From contig CAMVDX010000025.1 in NCBI GenBank assembly GCA_947166355.1, positions 1 through 37,787 of the forward strand: 37,787 nucleotides of DNA, written 5' to 3'. Below the pieces are notes generated by a model. The model saw nothing but the letters and a program-made list of their open reading frames with translations. It was not told the DNA's origin and did no database searches. This stretch comes from an uncultured Treponema sp. (lineage in GTDB: Bacteria > Spirochaetota > Spirochaetia > Treponematales > Treponemataceae). Shown here in pieces: positions 23,519-30,408 of this stretch (the first letter of the stretch is position 1; each line of letters begins with the position of its first letter). The translations under genes and the position numbers were made by a program.

Positions 23519-24262
23519 TTAAAAAATACGAAAATTCTTAAAAGGAAAATAACACATAAGAACTTTTGCACTTATTTCATCTTTTTTTATTACGCCCCAC
23601 AAGCGTGAGTCATCAGAAGATTTTCTATTATCTGCAAGCAGAAAGTATTCATCAGCTCCAAGTGTAATTTCATCAAATGAACCTTTTACTCCGATTTCTG
23701 TGTCCCAGTCAGCCGGCGGAACATAAAATGTTACGTTATACGGCTCTGGCGTAATTTCAAATTCTGTAAGAAAATGTCTTTCTCCTGCCGGTTTAATGTA
23801 CAAAACATAACCGCGCATATAAATTGTGTCACCAGGCATTCCGACAACACGTCTTATATGCTGCTTAGAAGAAGCGATATTCACACTTTCCAGCGGAGAA
23901 TATTGCTGTGCGGTAAAAAAACTCACAAAATGAGCATAATGTCGTTTAAAAAAGCTGGTTTTTGACTGAGCGCGCGGAGATAAAAGAACTATATCACCGC
24001 GGTTATAAGACTCCGAAACCGGAGAAACAAGAACTACGGATTTTTGGGAGATGTCGGGAATCATTGAAACAGAATTCTGCTTTACAGGATAAATTAAAAA
24101 ATGCAGGATAAGATTTATAAATACGTAAAGGCAAATAAAAAAAACAATGAAAAAGCAGGTTCTTCTGCGACGTTCTTTTTTTATCTGATAGGAAAACAAT
24201 TCAGCATTACGATTCAAAGCACCACCCTCGCTTATCCCTTTTAATATCTTATAAATTATCAA
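23519..24262 (-). CDS. lepB: Signal peptidase I (S26) with Lys-to-Arg change at the general base
   Basis: A 247-residue inner-membrane protein with a basic N-terminus (KKERRRR, 28-34), one membrane helix (about 35-57) and an S26 domain. The nucleophile region reads NSVSMIPD with Ser66. The box that usually reads K-R-x-x-G-x-P-G-D reads RRVVGMPGD (137-145): the usual catalytic Lys is Arg137 (codon AGA). The last box, ADNRKSSDDSRLWG, is normal. It would cleave signal peptides if Arg or another residue can act as base; otherwise it may be a non-catalytic paralogue. The start is uncertain: TTG 24262 has no ribosome site, while TTG 24217 follows GAGGGTGG. It is divergent from smpB, with a MITE-like element between. 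Confidence 0.8.
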   Translation of the reverse strand: MIIYKILKGISEGGALNRNAELFSYQIKKERRRRTCFFIVFFICLYVFINLILHFLIYPVKQNSVSMIPDISQKSVVLVSPVSESYNRGDIVLLSPRAQSKTSFFKRHYAHFVSFFTAQQYSPLESVNIASSKQHIRRVVGMPGDTIYMRGYVLYIKPAGERHFLTEFEITPEPYNVTFYVPPADWDTEIGVKGSFDEITLGADEYFLLADNRKSSDDSRLWGVIKKDEISAKVLMCYFPFKNFRIF

Positions 24263-24300
24263 AAATTATCGATTCGTACAAGAGAATGATTATACTCTAT

Positions 24301-24535
24301 AACACATTCTCAGGGCTTCCGCATTATAAAACGAATTTGTGAAAACATGGCTTCCGGTCGCGGCTTCGTGGTACAAAACCGCGCAATAATGCGCTACACG
24401 CTTTTTGTGGTATAGAAACTATTACACCTGCCGCTTCCGCGGCAGCCACAAAAAGAGTGTTTTTGTACCACGCCCCGCTCCCTCGCGCCAAGATTACGTA
24501 AATCTTTTATAATACGGAAGCCCTGAACACAATCT
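24301..24535. mobile_element. MITE-like nested palindrome with terminal inverted repeats and target duplication
   Basis: A 215-bp non-coding element (24311-24525) fills the lepB-smpB gap. Its ends match over 21 bp with one mismatch: cagggcttccgcattataaa at the left and the complement of 24505-24525 at the right. Near-identical 10-bp sequences flank it, aacacattct (24301-24310) and aacacaatct (24526-24535), as expected of a target-site duplication. Inside are further paired arms: cgtggtacaaaa/ttttgtaccacg, acacgctttttgtgg/ccacaaaaagagtgt, and a central ctgccgc-ttcc-gcggcag. The whole can fold into one long stepped hairpin. No transposase is present. A second copy of the flank lies at 24538-24547, so the duplication could partly reflect an older tandem repeat. 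Confidence 0.8.
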
Positions 24536-24546
24536 ATAACACAATC

Positions 24547-24575
24547 TTGAAAGCAACAACTTTATACTTTATAAT
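24547..24575 (+). promoter_or_regulatory. Sigma-70-like promoter for smpB, giving an almost leaderless mRNA
   Basis: TTGAAA (24547-24552), a 17-base spacer and TATAAT (24570-24575). The -10 box ends only 8 bases before the smpB ATG at 24584, so transcription should begin within one to three bases of the start codon. There is no Shine-Dalgarno. The promoter starts just outside the MITE-like element, overlapping the second copy of its flank by one base. Confidence 0.6.
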
Positions 24576-24583
24576 GTGATGAT

Positions 24584-25045
24584 ATGGGCGACAGAAAGAT
24601 TATTGCAGAAAACAGAAAGGCCAGATTTGACTATTTTATTGAGGACACTTATGAGTGTGGAATTGTACTTGAAGGAACTGAAGTCAAATCTGTAAAAAAC
24701 GGAAACATCTCATTTCCTGATGCATTCGCTGAAATTTCAAACGGCGAGGTATGGGTAAAAAACTTTCACATTTCTGAATATTCTTTTTCTTCTATATTTA
24801 ACCATGACCCTGACAGACCTAAAAAGCTTCTTCTTCATAAAGATGAAATCAAAAGACTTGTAAGGCGCGTAGATGAAAAAGGCTGCACTCTGATTCCTCT
24901 GGACTTTTACCTTAAAGACGGCCGTGTAAAAGTTACCCTTGGGGTTTGTAAAGGCAAAAAGATGTATGACAAGCGCGCAGCAATAAAAGACCGCGATGTC
25001 CAGCGCGACCTTCAGCGTGAATTCGCAGGCAAACTGAGAGGTTAA
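24584..25045 (+). CDS. smpB: tmRNA-binding protein SmpB
   Basis: A 153-residue RNA-binding protein of trans-translation, which brings tmRNA to stalled ribosomes. It has the family start IIAENRKARFDYFIEDTYEC followed by GIVLEGTEVKSVKNGNISFP, the DFYLKDGRVKVTLGVCKGKK core, and the basic C-terminal tail YDKRAAIKDRDVQRDLQREF that occupies the empty mRNA channel. Length is normal. The ATG at 24584 has no ribosome site and almost no leader if the upstream promoter is right. No tmRNA (ssrA) gene is seen in the window. A gene for an exported protein follows after a single base. Confidence 0.95.
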   Translation: MGDRKIIAENRKARFDYFIEDTYECGIVLEGTEVKSVKNGNISFPDAFAEISNGEVWVKNFHISEYSFSSIFNHDPDRPKKLLLHKDEIKRLVRRVDEKGCTLIPLDFYLKDGRVKVTLGVCKGKKMYDKRAAIKDRDVQRDLQREFAGKLRG

Positions 25046-25046
25046 T

Positions 25047-25928
25047 TTGACGGATACAAAGATTTTTTCTAAAAAATCAATAATTATATCCCTCATTCTC
25101 TTTATCATTTCAACTGGTCTTACAGCTCAAAACTACAGCATAGACTATTACGGCATAGTTTCAAAAGAAATAGATGCAAATATGTCTAAAATGACCAGCG
25201 ATTTGTATTATACCCAGCTATCCGAAATCAACAATTTTTCAGTTTCAGACAAGCGCACCTCACCATGTCTTTCAGACCGCCCTGATTCAGAAGATTTTTC
25301 TGACACTTCCCTCTCCTTTTTTACAGTAATTACAAAAGATGCTAAAAGTGACAAATGGATTACCACTTATTTTGTAGTAGATAAAGCTCATGGTGAAGAA
25401 CATTCAAAACGAAAAACTTATGACTCCTTCTATAAAATTCTTATGGAACCAAAAGATGTTCTCAAAGACACAATAAAACAGCTTATAGAAAACGATACTG
25501 CTCCTGCAGAAATCGCAGCAACCTCTACAGACTCACTGCTTTCATCAGGACGAAGTATTGCCTCTACAGAAGAGCTTTCTGGAACCTGGGGTGGCGAAGA
25601 AAATATCAACAAAATTGTAATAATGCGGGGTGGCCGTGGCTTTGTAATCTTTAATAACGGTGCATCCATGAATATAACTGTTGAACTTTCAGGCAGCGAA
25701 GGCGGCAAAAATGTAATAATTACACAAAAAGGAAATTCAAACGCTTCTTTTTACCCGGAATTAAAGAGAACAGCAGCACTGGACGCAGCGGTTTCGGCAA
25801 GCCCTATCAGATGGACATTCTCTCTTATAGATGAAAATACACTTTCAGGAATAAAAGACACTCTTTTACCCGAGGGCGACAGCTATAAAACGGGAACAGT
25901 AAATGTAACCTGGTCAAGAATCAATTAA
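25047..25928 (+). CDS. Exported hypothetical protein downstream of smpB
   Basis: A 293-residue protein of no recognised family. It starts with TTG at 25047, preceded by AGAGG at the end of smpB. The N-terminus is a signal peptide: basic MTDTKIFSKK, hydrophobic core IIISLILFIISTGL, and likely cleavage after TAQ near residue 28. Mature residues 29-170 are mixed helix and loop. The C-terminal part (about 178-293) begins GTWGGEENINKIVIMRGG and ends TGTVNVTWSRIN. It is Trp/Gly/beta-rich, suggesting a small beta-barrel or lipocalin-like fold. It probably acts in the periplasm. Co-transcription with smpB looks like convenience rather than shared function. Confidence 0.75.
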   Translation: MTDTKIFSKKSIIISLILFIISTGLTAQNYSIDYYGIVSKEIDANMSKMTSDLYYTQLSEINNFSVSDKRTSPCLSDRPDSEDFSDTSLSFFTVITKDAKSDKWITTYFVVDKAHGEEHSKRKTYDSFYKILMEPKDVLKDTIKQLIENDTAPAEIAATSTDSLLSSGRSIASTEELSGTWGGEENINKIVIMRGGRGFVIFNNGASMNITVELSGSEGGKNVIITQKGNSNASFYPELKRTAALDAAVSASPIRWTFSLIDENTLSGIKDTLLPEGDSYKTGTVNVTWSRIN

Positions 25929-25962
25929 AAACAAGAATAAATTAAAAAAATTAAAACAGATA

Positions 25963-26481
25963 TTATACCTGAGGAAGGTCATAAACAGGAATGCCGGTCA
26001 CTATAGGTTTTCTGTTTTTTCCAAAAACTATCGTACCGCGGTTCAAATCATAAAGAAATAGCACAAGAGCACAAAGAAAACCAAAAAAGAGACCCGCAAT
26101 TTTGCAATATTTTTCGGGAATGTATTCCGGTTCTTCATGCCGCAGAACCTTTCCTGTATCATATAAGGTAGTCTGAGCCGGTTTGAGACCGTTAATCTTT
26201 ACAAGCTTTTCACCGTCGCTGACATAATCCAGCTTATGTGCATAAGCAGCAATTACAGCCCTGTCACTCTGTAATGCGGCAAGCTCAAGAGAAAGTTCAC
26301 TATTTATATTTTGTATTTCCGTAGTCTGCTTGCTTATCAACATCTTCTGTTCTTCCATCTGCTTATAGCAATGCAGGCTATTCTGCCCGAAAGACACAGA
26401 AAGCAGTACATAAACAAGTGTACCTATAAAAACTGCGGACAAATACTTTGCACGATTCATATATAATTTCAATATCGGCAA
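25963..26481 (-). CDS. DivIC/FtsB-like protein with a second membrane helix
   Basis: A 172-residue protein. It has an N-terminal membrane helix (about 13-31), then a coiled coil (about 38-78, QMEEQKMLISKQTTEIQNIN), then a short beta-like segment DYVSDGEKLVKINGLKP (85-101). Together these form the septum-formation-initiator (DivIC/FtsB) layout. Unlike typical members, which end there, it has a second hydrophobic helix (about 127-145, CKIAGLFFGFLCALVLFLYD) and a basic tail. The start is either TTG 26481 or ATG 26460 (MNRAKYLSAVF); neither has a clear ribosome site. It stands alone between convergent and divergent neighbours. A division role is plausible but rests on architecture only. Confidence 0.6.
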   Translation of the reverse strand: MPILKLYMNRAKYLSAVFIGTLVYVLLSVSFGQNSLHCYKQMEEQKMLISKQTTEIQNINSELSLELAALQSDRAVIAAYAHKLDYVSDGEKLVKINGLKPAQTTLYDTGKVLRHEEPEYIPEKYCKIAGLFFGFLCALVLFLYDLNRGTIVFGKNRKPIVTGIPVYDLPQV

Positions 26482-26544
26482 TAATTTCTGTTTTCTGAAA
26501 TGAAAAGATGTGATATAATATAAAAAGAAGTGTTAATTTTTTCC

Positions 26545-26572
26545 TATATTTTTGGAGCCTTAACGCCGATAA
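26545..26572 (+). promoter_or_regulatory. Candidate sigma-28 (FliA) promoter of the acidic-protein/Maf operon
   Basis: The -10 box GCCGATAA (26565-26572) is a perfect match to the sigma-28 consensus. A -35-like TATATTTT (26545-26552, 6 of 8 against TAAAGTTT) lies 12 bases upstream, where 11 is usual. Transcription would start near 26579, about 30 bases before the ATG at 26610, which has a strong GAGAGGAG ribosome site. An isolated sigma-70 TATAAT near 26514 lacks a good -35. The divergent strand has a GCCGATAT at 26479-26472 with no convincing -35 partner. Confidence 0.5.
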
Positions 26573-26609
26573 TAGTAAAGAATGATATTATCCGAAAGAG
26601 AGGAGCTAT

Positions 26610-29597
26610 ATGAGTAAATCTGATGACAATACAAATGAACTTGAAAGTTATGGTGTCTGGGTAAAAAATCCGGCTGGAAATGACGTACCCAAAGCAGACA
26701 CATCGGATGAACTGAATCTGGACGACGGTGGATTAGATTTACCTGATTTTGATGACTCCGATTTTTCTGATATGTTTAAAGATGATCCGGCAGCAGGAAC
26801 TGACGGAGCTCTTGACGACTTTGGCAGTGAAGATGACACTACTCTCAGCACTGATGAGCTTGCAAATATAACCGGCGGTATTGAAGTAGAACAGGTTGAA
26901 GCCCCTGCAGAAGCAGCAACAGACGACCTTACTTTTGACGACGGAAGCGAAGACATACCAGATGACGGTGTTGTATTCGACGAGACTTCTGAACCGGCTT
27001 CAGACAGCTCTGATAATTCCCTTGATGACATTTCAGTTGAAGAAGAAATCTCTCTTGATGATTTTGCGGATGATACAGACACTTCTATTGACTCAGACGC
27101 AGGTTTGGGTGCAGATATTACCGCAGATTCAGACTTCAATATAGAAGAAACAGATGAAACTTCTGTAGACAGCTTTGATATTTCTGACAGTTCAGAGACT
27201 GACACTTCAGATTCTGAAGAAGATGAAGAGATTTCACTTGATGACTTTATGGATGGTGGTTTCTCTGATGAATCTGTAGCTGCCGGAAATAACGGTTATG
27301 AGCCAGGTGCAGAACCTGGTGCATCTTCATCTTCTGATACTGAAGAGCTTTCGCTCGATGACTTTATGGACGGCGATTCATTCGACAGCGCTCCAGCTGA
27401 AGCTCAGAAAGAAGAAATTACAGAAGACGAAGCACCTCTTGAAATGGACATCAGCTTTGATGATTCTGCTGATACTGTAGCCACAGAAGATAATATTTCA
27501 ATTGATTCTTCTGATGACGATGATTTTGATTCTGATGAAGAAGAAGCAGATTCTGTAGAAACTGAAGATGTTTCTATGGATGATTTTAGTTCTGACTTTA
27601 ATGCTGCAGAAACAACACATGATGCTTCTTCTGAAAACATTAATACAGAAGATGTAGATCTTTCAGACTTTGGTATTGATGCCAATGCAGAAGAAACTCC
27701 TATTGTACAGGACGTTGAAGAAGCAAAGAATAAAGAGAAGGTTGTTGATTATGACCTTTCGGTTGGCGATGAGAACACAGCATCGGCTCCTGTAGTAAAC
27801 GAAATTAAGTCTGACACAGTTGAAGAAGAAACCCCTGCTCCAGCTCCTGTAGCAGAGGCTGCTCCTGCAAATACAACAGCAGTAGACAATTCTCTACTTC
27901 AGCAGATTGTCTCAGAGCTTTCAAACCTTAAGAATGAAATGAACAAACTTAAGGATAATCTTGAAGAAATTAAGTCAAACGAAAATGCACATGCAGCTGC
28001 CGCAGTTACAGCAGGAGCCGCAGTTGCTGCCGCTGGAGTTGCTGTTGCCGCAACTCAGACAGATAATGATGACATTGCAGCAGAAGTTCCACCTGCCGAA
28101 GAAAGTGCCGGTGGATTCTTTGCAGATGACGATGGCGATGATACTATAGCTCTTTCTTTTGACGAACTCGATAACATTATGAATACAGCAGAGTTCAGTG
28201 ATACTGTTGAAGCCTCTGAAAATGCAGATGATGAAGAAGTTGTTCCACAGGAAGAATCAGTTCCTGCAGAAGAAGCTTCTTCAAAGCCTGTTATCGAAGA
28301 AACAATTGTTGAAGAATCAGCTGATGAACCAGTATTTGAAGAAACTTCTGTTGACGAACCTTCAGAAGAACCTGTAGTTGAAGAAACGGTTATCGAGGAA
28401 ACTACTGAAGAACCTGTTGTTGAAGAAACAATCGTTGAAGACTCAACAGAAGAACCGGTTTTTGAAGAAACAGCAGTTGAAGAACCTGTAATCGAAGAAG
28501 AAACAATTGTAGACGAATCTGTTTCAGAAGAACAGGCAGAAGACTTTGCTTCTGAACTTTCTGTAGAAGAAGCACCTGTATTTGAAGAAATCGGTACAGA
28601 AACAGAAGTTGAAATTGATGATTCAGAACCATCTGATGATACAGTAATTGAAGAATCAGTCGTTGAAGCAGCTCAGTCTCCAAACGAAGATCCTGTTCTT
28701 GGAGATTCTTTGATTGAAGACGCAATTAATCCTGAAGAAGCTCCGCTTGGTGATGTAGAATTTGAAGAAACAGATTCAGATAAAGATCTTTCTTTCGACT
28801 TCGCAGACGAAAAGCTTGAAGAACCTCAGATTGATGAAATCATTCCAGATGGAAATGATGAGCTTTTTGAAAATGAAGAGCTTCCAGATGAGATTTCAAT
28901 TCCTACAGAAGAAGACCTTCTTGTAGAATCAACTTCATCTGACTTTATGGATTCTGTAAAGGAAACAACTGAAGAAACTGCTGAATCAAGCGGTGTAGAT
29001 ATGATTTCTGAAGCTGTTCCTGATGAAGAAGATACACTTGATTTGCCGGATGAACTTCCAGACAGCCTTGGTGAAACCACAGAAGAAACTGTAGTCGAAG
29101 AAGAAATTATCGATGATGACATTCCGACTGTAGACAAAGTTCTTGGTGATGAAATTGCAGAAGAAACTGTAGAAGAAACTTCTGAAATTGCAGCTGAACC
29201 TGAAGCAGAACCTGAAGAGCAGTTCTCAACTGTTGATAATTTTGCAGAAGAAGAAACTGTTATTGAGGAATCTCCTGTAGTTGAAGAAGCTGCTGCTGAA
29301 GAACCTGCCGTTGAAACAGAACAGGAAGACACAACTACAACTGATGATACTAAGTTTGCAGAAGTAGATAACCTTGATAATTCGCTTTCAGAAAGTAATC
29401 TCGATTATCTTTCTAAGGATGACGGAGCACTGGAGCAGACCTCTGTTACAGCTGATTTGAAGCAGGATATTAAATCTGTACTTCTTTATATGGATCAGCT
29501 GCTTGAGAATCTTCCTGAAGAAAAAATTGTTGAGTTTGCTAAATCAGACGAATTCGTAACCTACAAAAAGCTTTTCAATGAATTAGGATTGTCTTAA
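26610..29597 (+). CDS. Giant acidic repeat protein (995 residues), first gene of the Maf operon
   Basis: An extremely acidic protein rich in Glu, Asp, Ser, Thr and Val. Residues 1-360 carry a recurrent motif: SLDDF at 148-152, 209-213 and 248-252, SMDDF at 322-326, and related LSDF and LPDFDDSDF sites, often preceded by EE. A helical stretch at 426-456 (SNLKNEMNKLKDNLEEIKS) looks like a coiled coil and is followed by an Ala/Val-rich segment (460-482) that could enter or touch a membrane. Residues about 540-900 are EEPVVEETIVEE-type repeats. The last 55 residues (LKQDIKSVLLYMDQLLENLP, then KKLFNELGLS) form an ordered helical end. There is no signal peptide. Function is unknown; its position before two Maf genes suggests a scaffold or client-binding role. 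ATG 26610 follows a strong ribosome site. Confidence 0.85.
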   Translation: MSKSDDNTNELESYGVWVKNPAGNDVPKADTSDELNLDDGGLDLPDFDDSDFSDMFKDDPAAGTDGALDDFGSEDDTTLSTDELANITGGIEVEQVEAPAEAATDDLTFDDGSEDIPDDGVVFDETSEPASDSSDNSLDDISVEEEISLDDFADDTDTSIDSDAGLGADITADSDFNIEETDETSVDSFDISDSSETDTSDSEEDEEISLDDFMDGGFSDESVAAGNNGYEPGAEPGASSSSDTEELSLDDFMDGDSFDSAPAEAQKEEITEDEAPLEMDISFDDSADTVATEDNISIDSSDDDDFDSDEEEADSVETEDVSMDDFSSDFNAAETTHDASSENINTEDVDLSDFGIDANAEETPIVQDVEEAKNKEKVVDYDLSVGDENTASAPVVNEIKSDTVEEETPAPAPVAEAAPANTTAVDNSLLQQIVSELSNLKNEMNKLKDNLEEIKSNENAHAAAAVTAGAAVAAAGVAVAATQTDNDDIAAEVPPAEESAGGFFADDDGDDTIALSFDELDNIMNTAEFSDTVEASENADDEEVVPQEESVPAEEASSKPVIEETIVEESADEPVFEETSVDEPSEEPVVEETVIEETTEEPVVEETIVEDSTEEPVFEETAVEEPVIEEETIVDESVSEEQAEDFASELSVEEAPVFEEIGTETEVEIDDSEPSDDTVIEESVVEAAQSPNEDPVLGDSLIEDAINPEEAPLGDVEFEETDSDKDLSFDFADEKLEEPQIDEIIPDGNDELFENEELPDEISIPTEEDLLVESTSSDFMDSVKETTEETAESSGVDMISEAVPDEEDTLDLPDELPDSLGETTEETVVEEEIIDDDIPTVDKVLGDEIAEETVEETSEIAAEPEAEPEEQFSTVDNFAEEETVIEESPVVEEAAAEEPAVETEQEDTTTTDDTKFAEVDNLDNSLSESNLDYLSKDDGALEQTSVTADLKQDIKSVLLYMDQLLENLPEEKIVEFAKSDEFVTYKKLFNELGLS

Positions 29598-29598
29598 T

Positions 29599-30408
29599 AT
29601 GGGTCTTCTCTCAATAGCCAGCCACCTGGACGATAAACCGAAACAGGAGCTGGCTTTTTCTGATTTTATTTTAAAATATAAATACAATTGCTGCGCCATT
29701 CTTCAGAAAACAGAAAATATTTTTTCCGTAATAAACAGTATTGGTTTTGATGGAAAATCTATAATATCCTCTATTTCAACTCCTGATTTCTGGCAGGGAA
29801 TTTGTACTAAAAAAAATATTATTTATAATTTTTCTACAAAAAATAATACTATTACTCCCCTTCTTCAACTTTTTTCTTTACAGATGAAAGAATCTATTTC
29901 TGAAATCTCTGTAATGCAGAACAATGATGAAAGAATTATTCTTGTTTGTAATTCAGCTCTTACAGAAGAAGCTGTAAAAGATTTTCCAGCTTCTTCAGTT
30001 TTATGTAAGCATAAGTGTAATCCTGAAGTCTTAAATAAATATATTAAAGAAGCATCTGTTCTTTTAAAGTTTCAAATAAATCTTAATGAAGCTGTAGAAA
30101 GTTTTGTTCTTTCAAATTACAAAGGTCAGAGTTCTATAAAAAATATTCTTGAAACTGCAATTGTTTCTGAGTTCTATAATAAATTTCTTACCATTTTCAA
30201 TCAAAAAGATGCCTCAGCAAATCCCGAACCTGGAATAATTAATTCTGTATTTATTACAGATAAAACTTATTCGACAGAACTTATTGTTAATCATCTCATA
30301 TTAAATTTCCGCGACACTATTGAAGACAGTGCAGAATTAGCTGAAATACAATATCTTGGTAAAATTGAAAATTACAAAGATATTACAGAGTTTTTGCAGG
30401 CGGAATAA
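29599..30408 (+). CDS. Unknown soluble protein between the acidic protein and Maf genes
   Basis: A 269-residue protein starting one base after the acidic gene and ending directly at the start of the first maf gene, so it is certainly part of the operon. No signal peptide or membrane helix is visible. The sequence alternates predicted beta strands and helices, beginning MGLLSIASHLDDKPKQELAF and ending NYKDITEFLQAE. I recognise no family and no catalytic motif. The DNA is more AT-rich than that of the acidic gene before it. Context points to a partner of the acidic protein or of the Maf enzymes. Confidence 0.75.
   Translation: MGLLSIASHLDDKPKQELAFSDFILKYKYNCCAILQKTENIFSVINSIGFDGKSIISSISTPDFWQGICTKKNIIYNFSTKNNTITPLLQLFSLQMKESISEISVMQNNDERIILVCNSALTEEAVKDFPASSVLCKHKCNPEVLNKYIKEASVLLKFQINLNEAVESFVLSNYKGQSSIKNILETAIVSEFYNKFLTIFNQKDASANPEPGIINSVFITDKTYSTELIVNHLILNFRDTIEDSAELAEIQYLGKIENYKDITEFLQAE

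Noticed and set aside
24584..25045. tmRNA gene next to smpB
   Set aside because: No tRNA-like ends or tag-coding sequence were found on either side of smpB.
26472..26479. GCCGATAT on the minus strand at the start of the DivIC-like gene, as a second sigma-28 promoter
   Set aside because: No -35-like sequence at the right distance, and it overlaps the possible coding start; a chance match is likely.
26510..26520. Sigma-70 promoter (TATAAT near 26514) for the acidic-protein operon
   Set aside because: No acceptable -35 box at 16-18 bases upstream; kept only as a weak alternative to the sigma-28 site.
26648..29332. Several long open frames on the minus strand opposite the acidic protein (for example 26648-27205, 28402-28725, 28826-29332)
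   Set aside because: They are Ser/Val- or Leu/Gln-rich mirror images of the repetitive Glu/Asp/Ser codons, have no ribosome sites and no protein-like composition.
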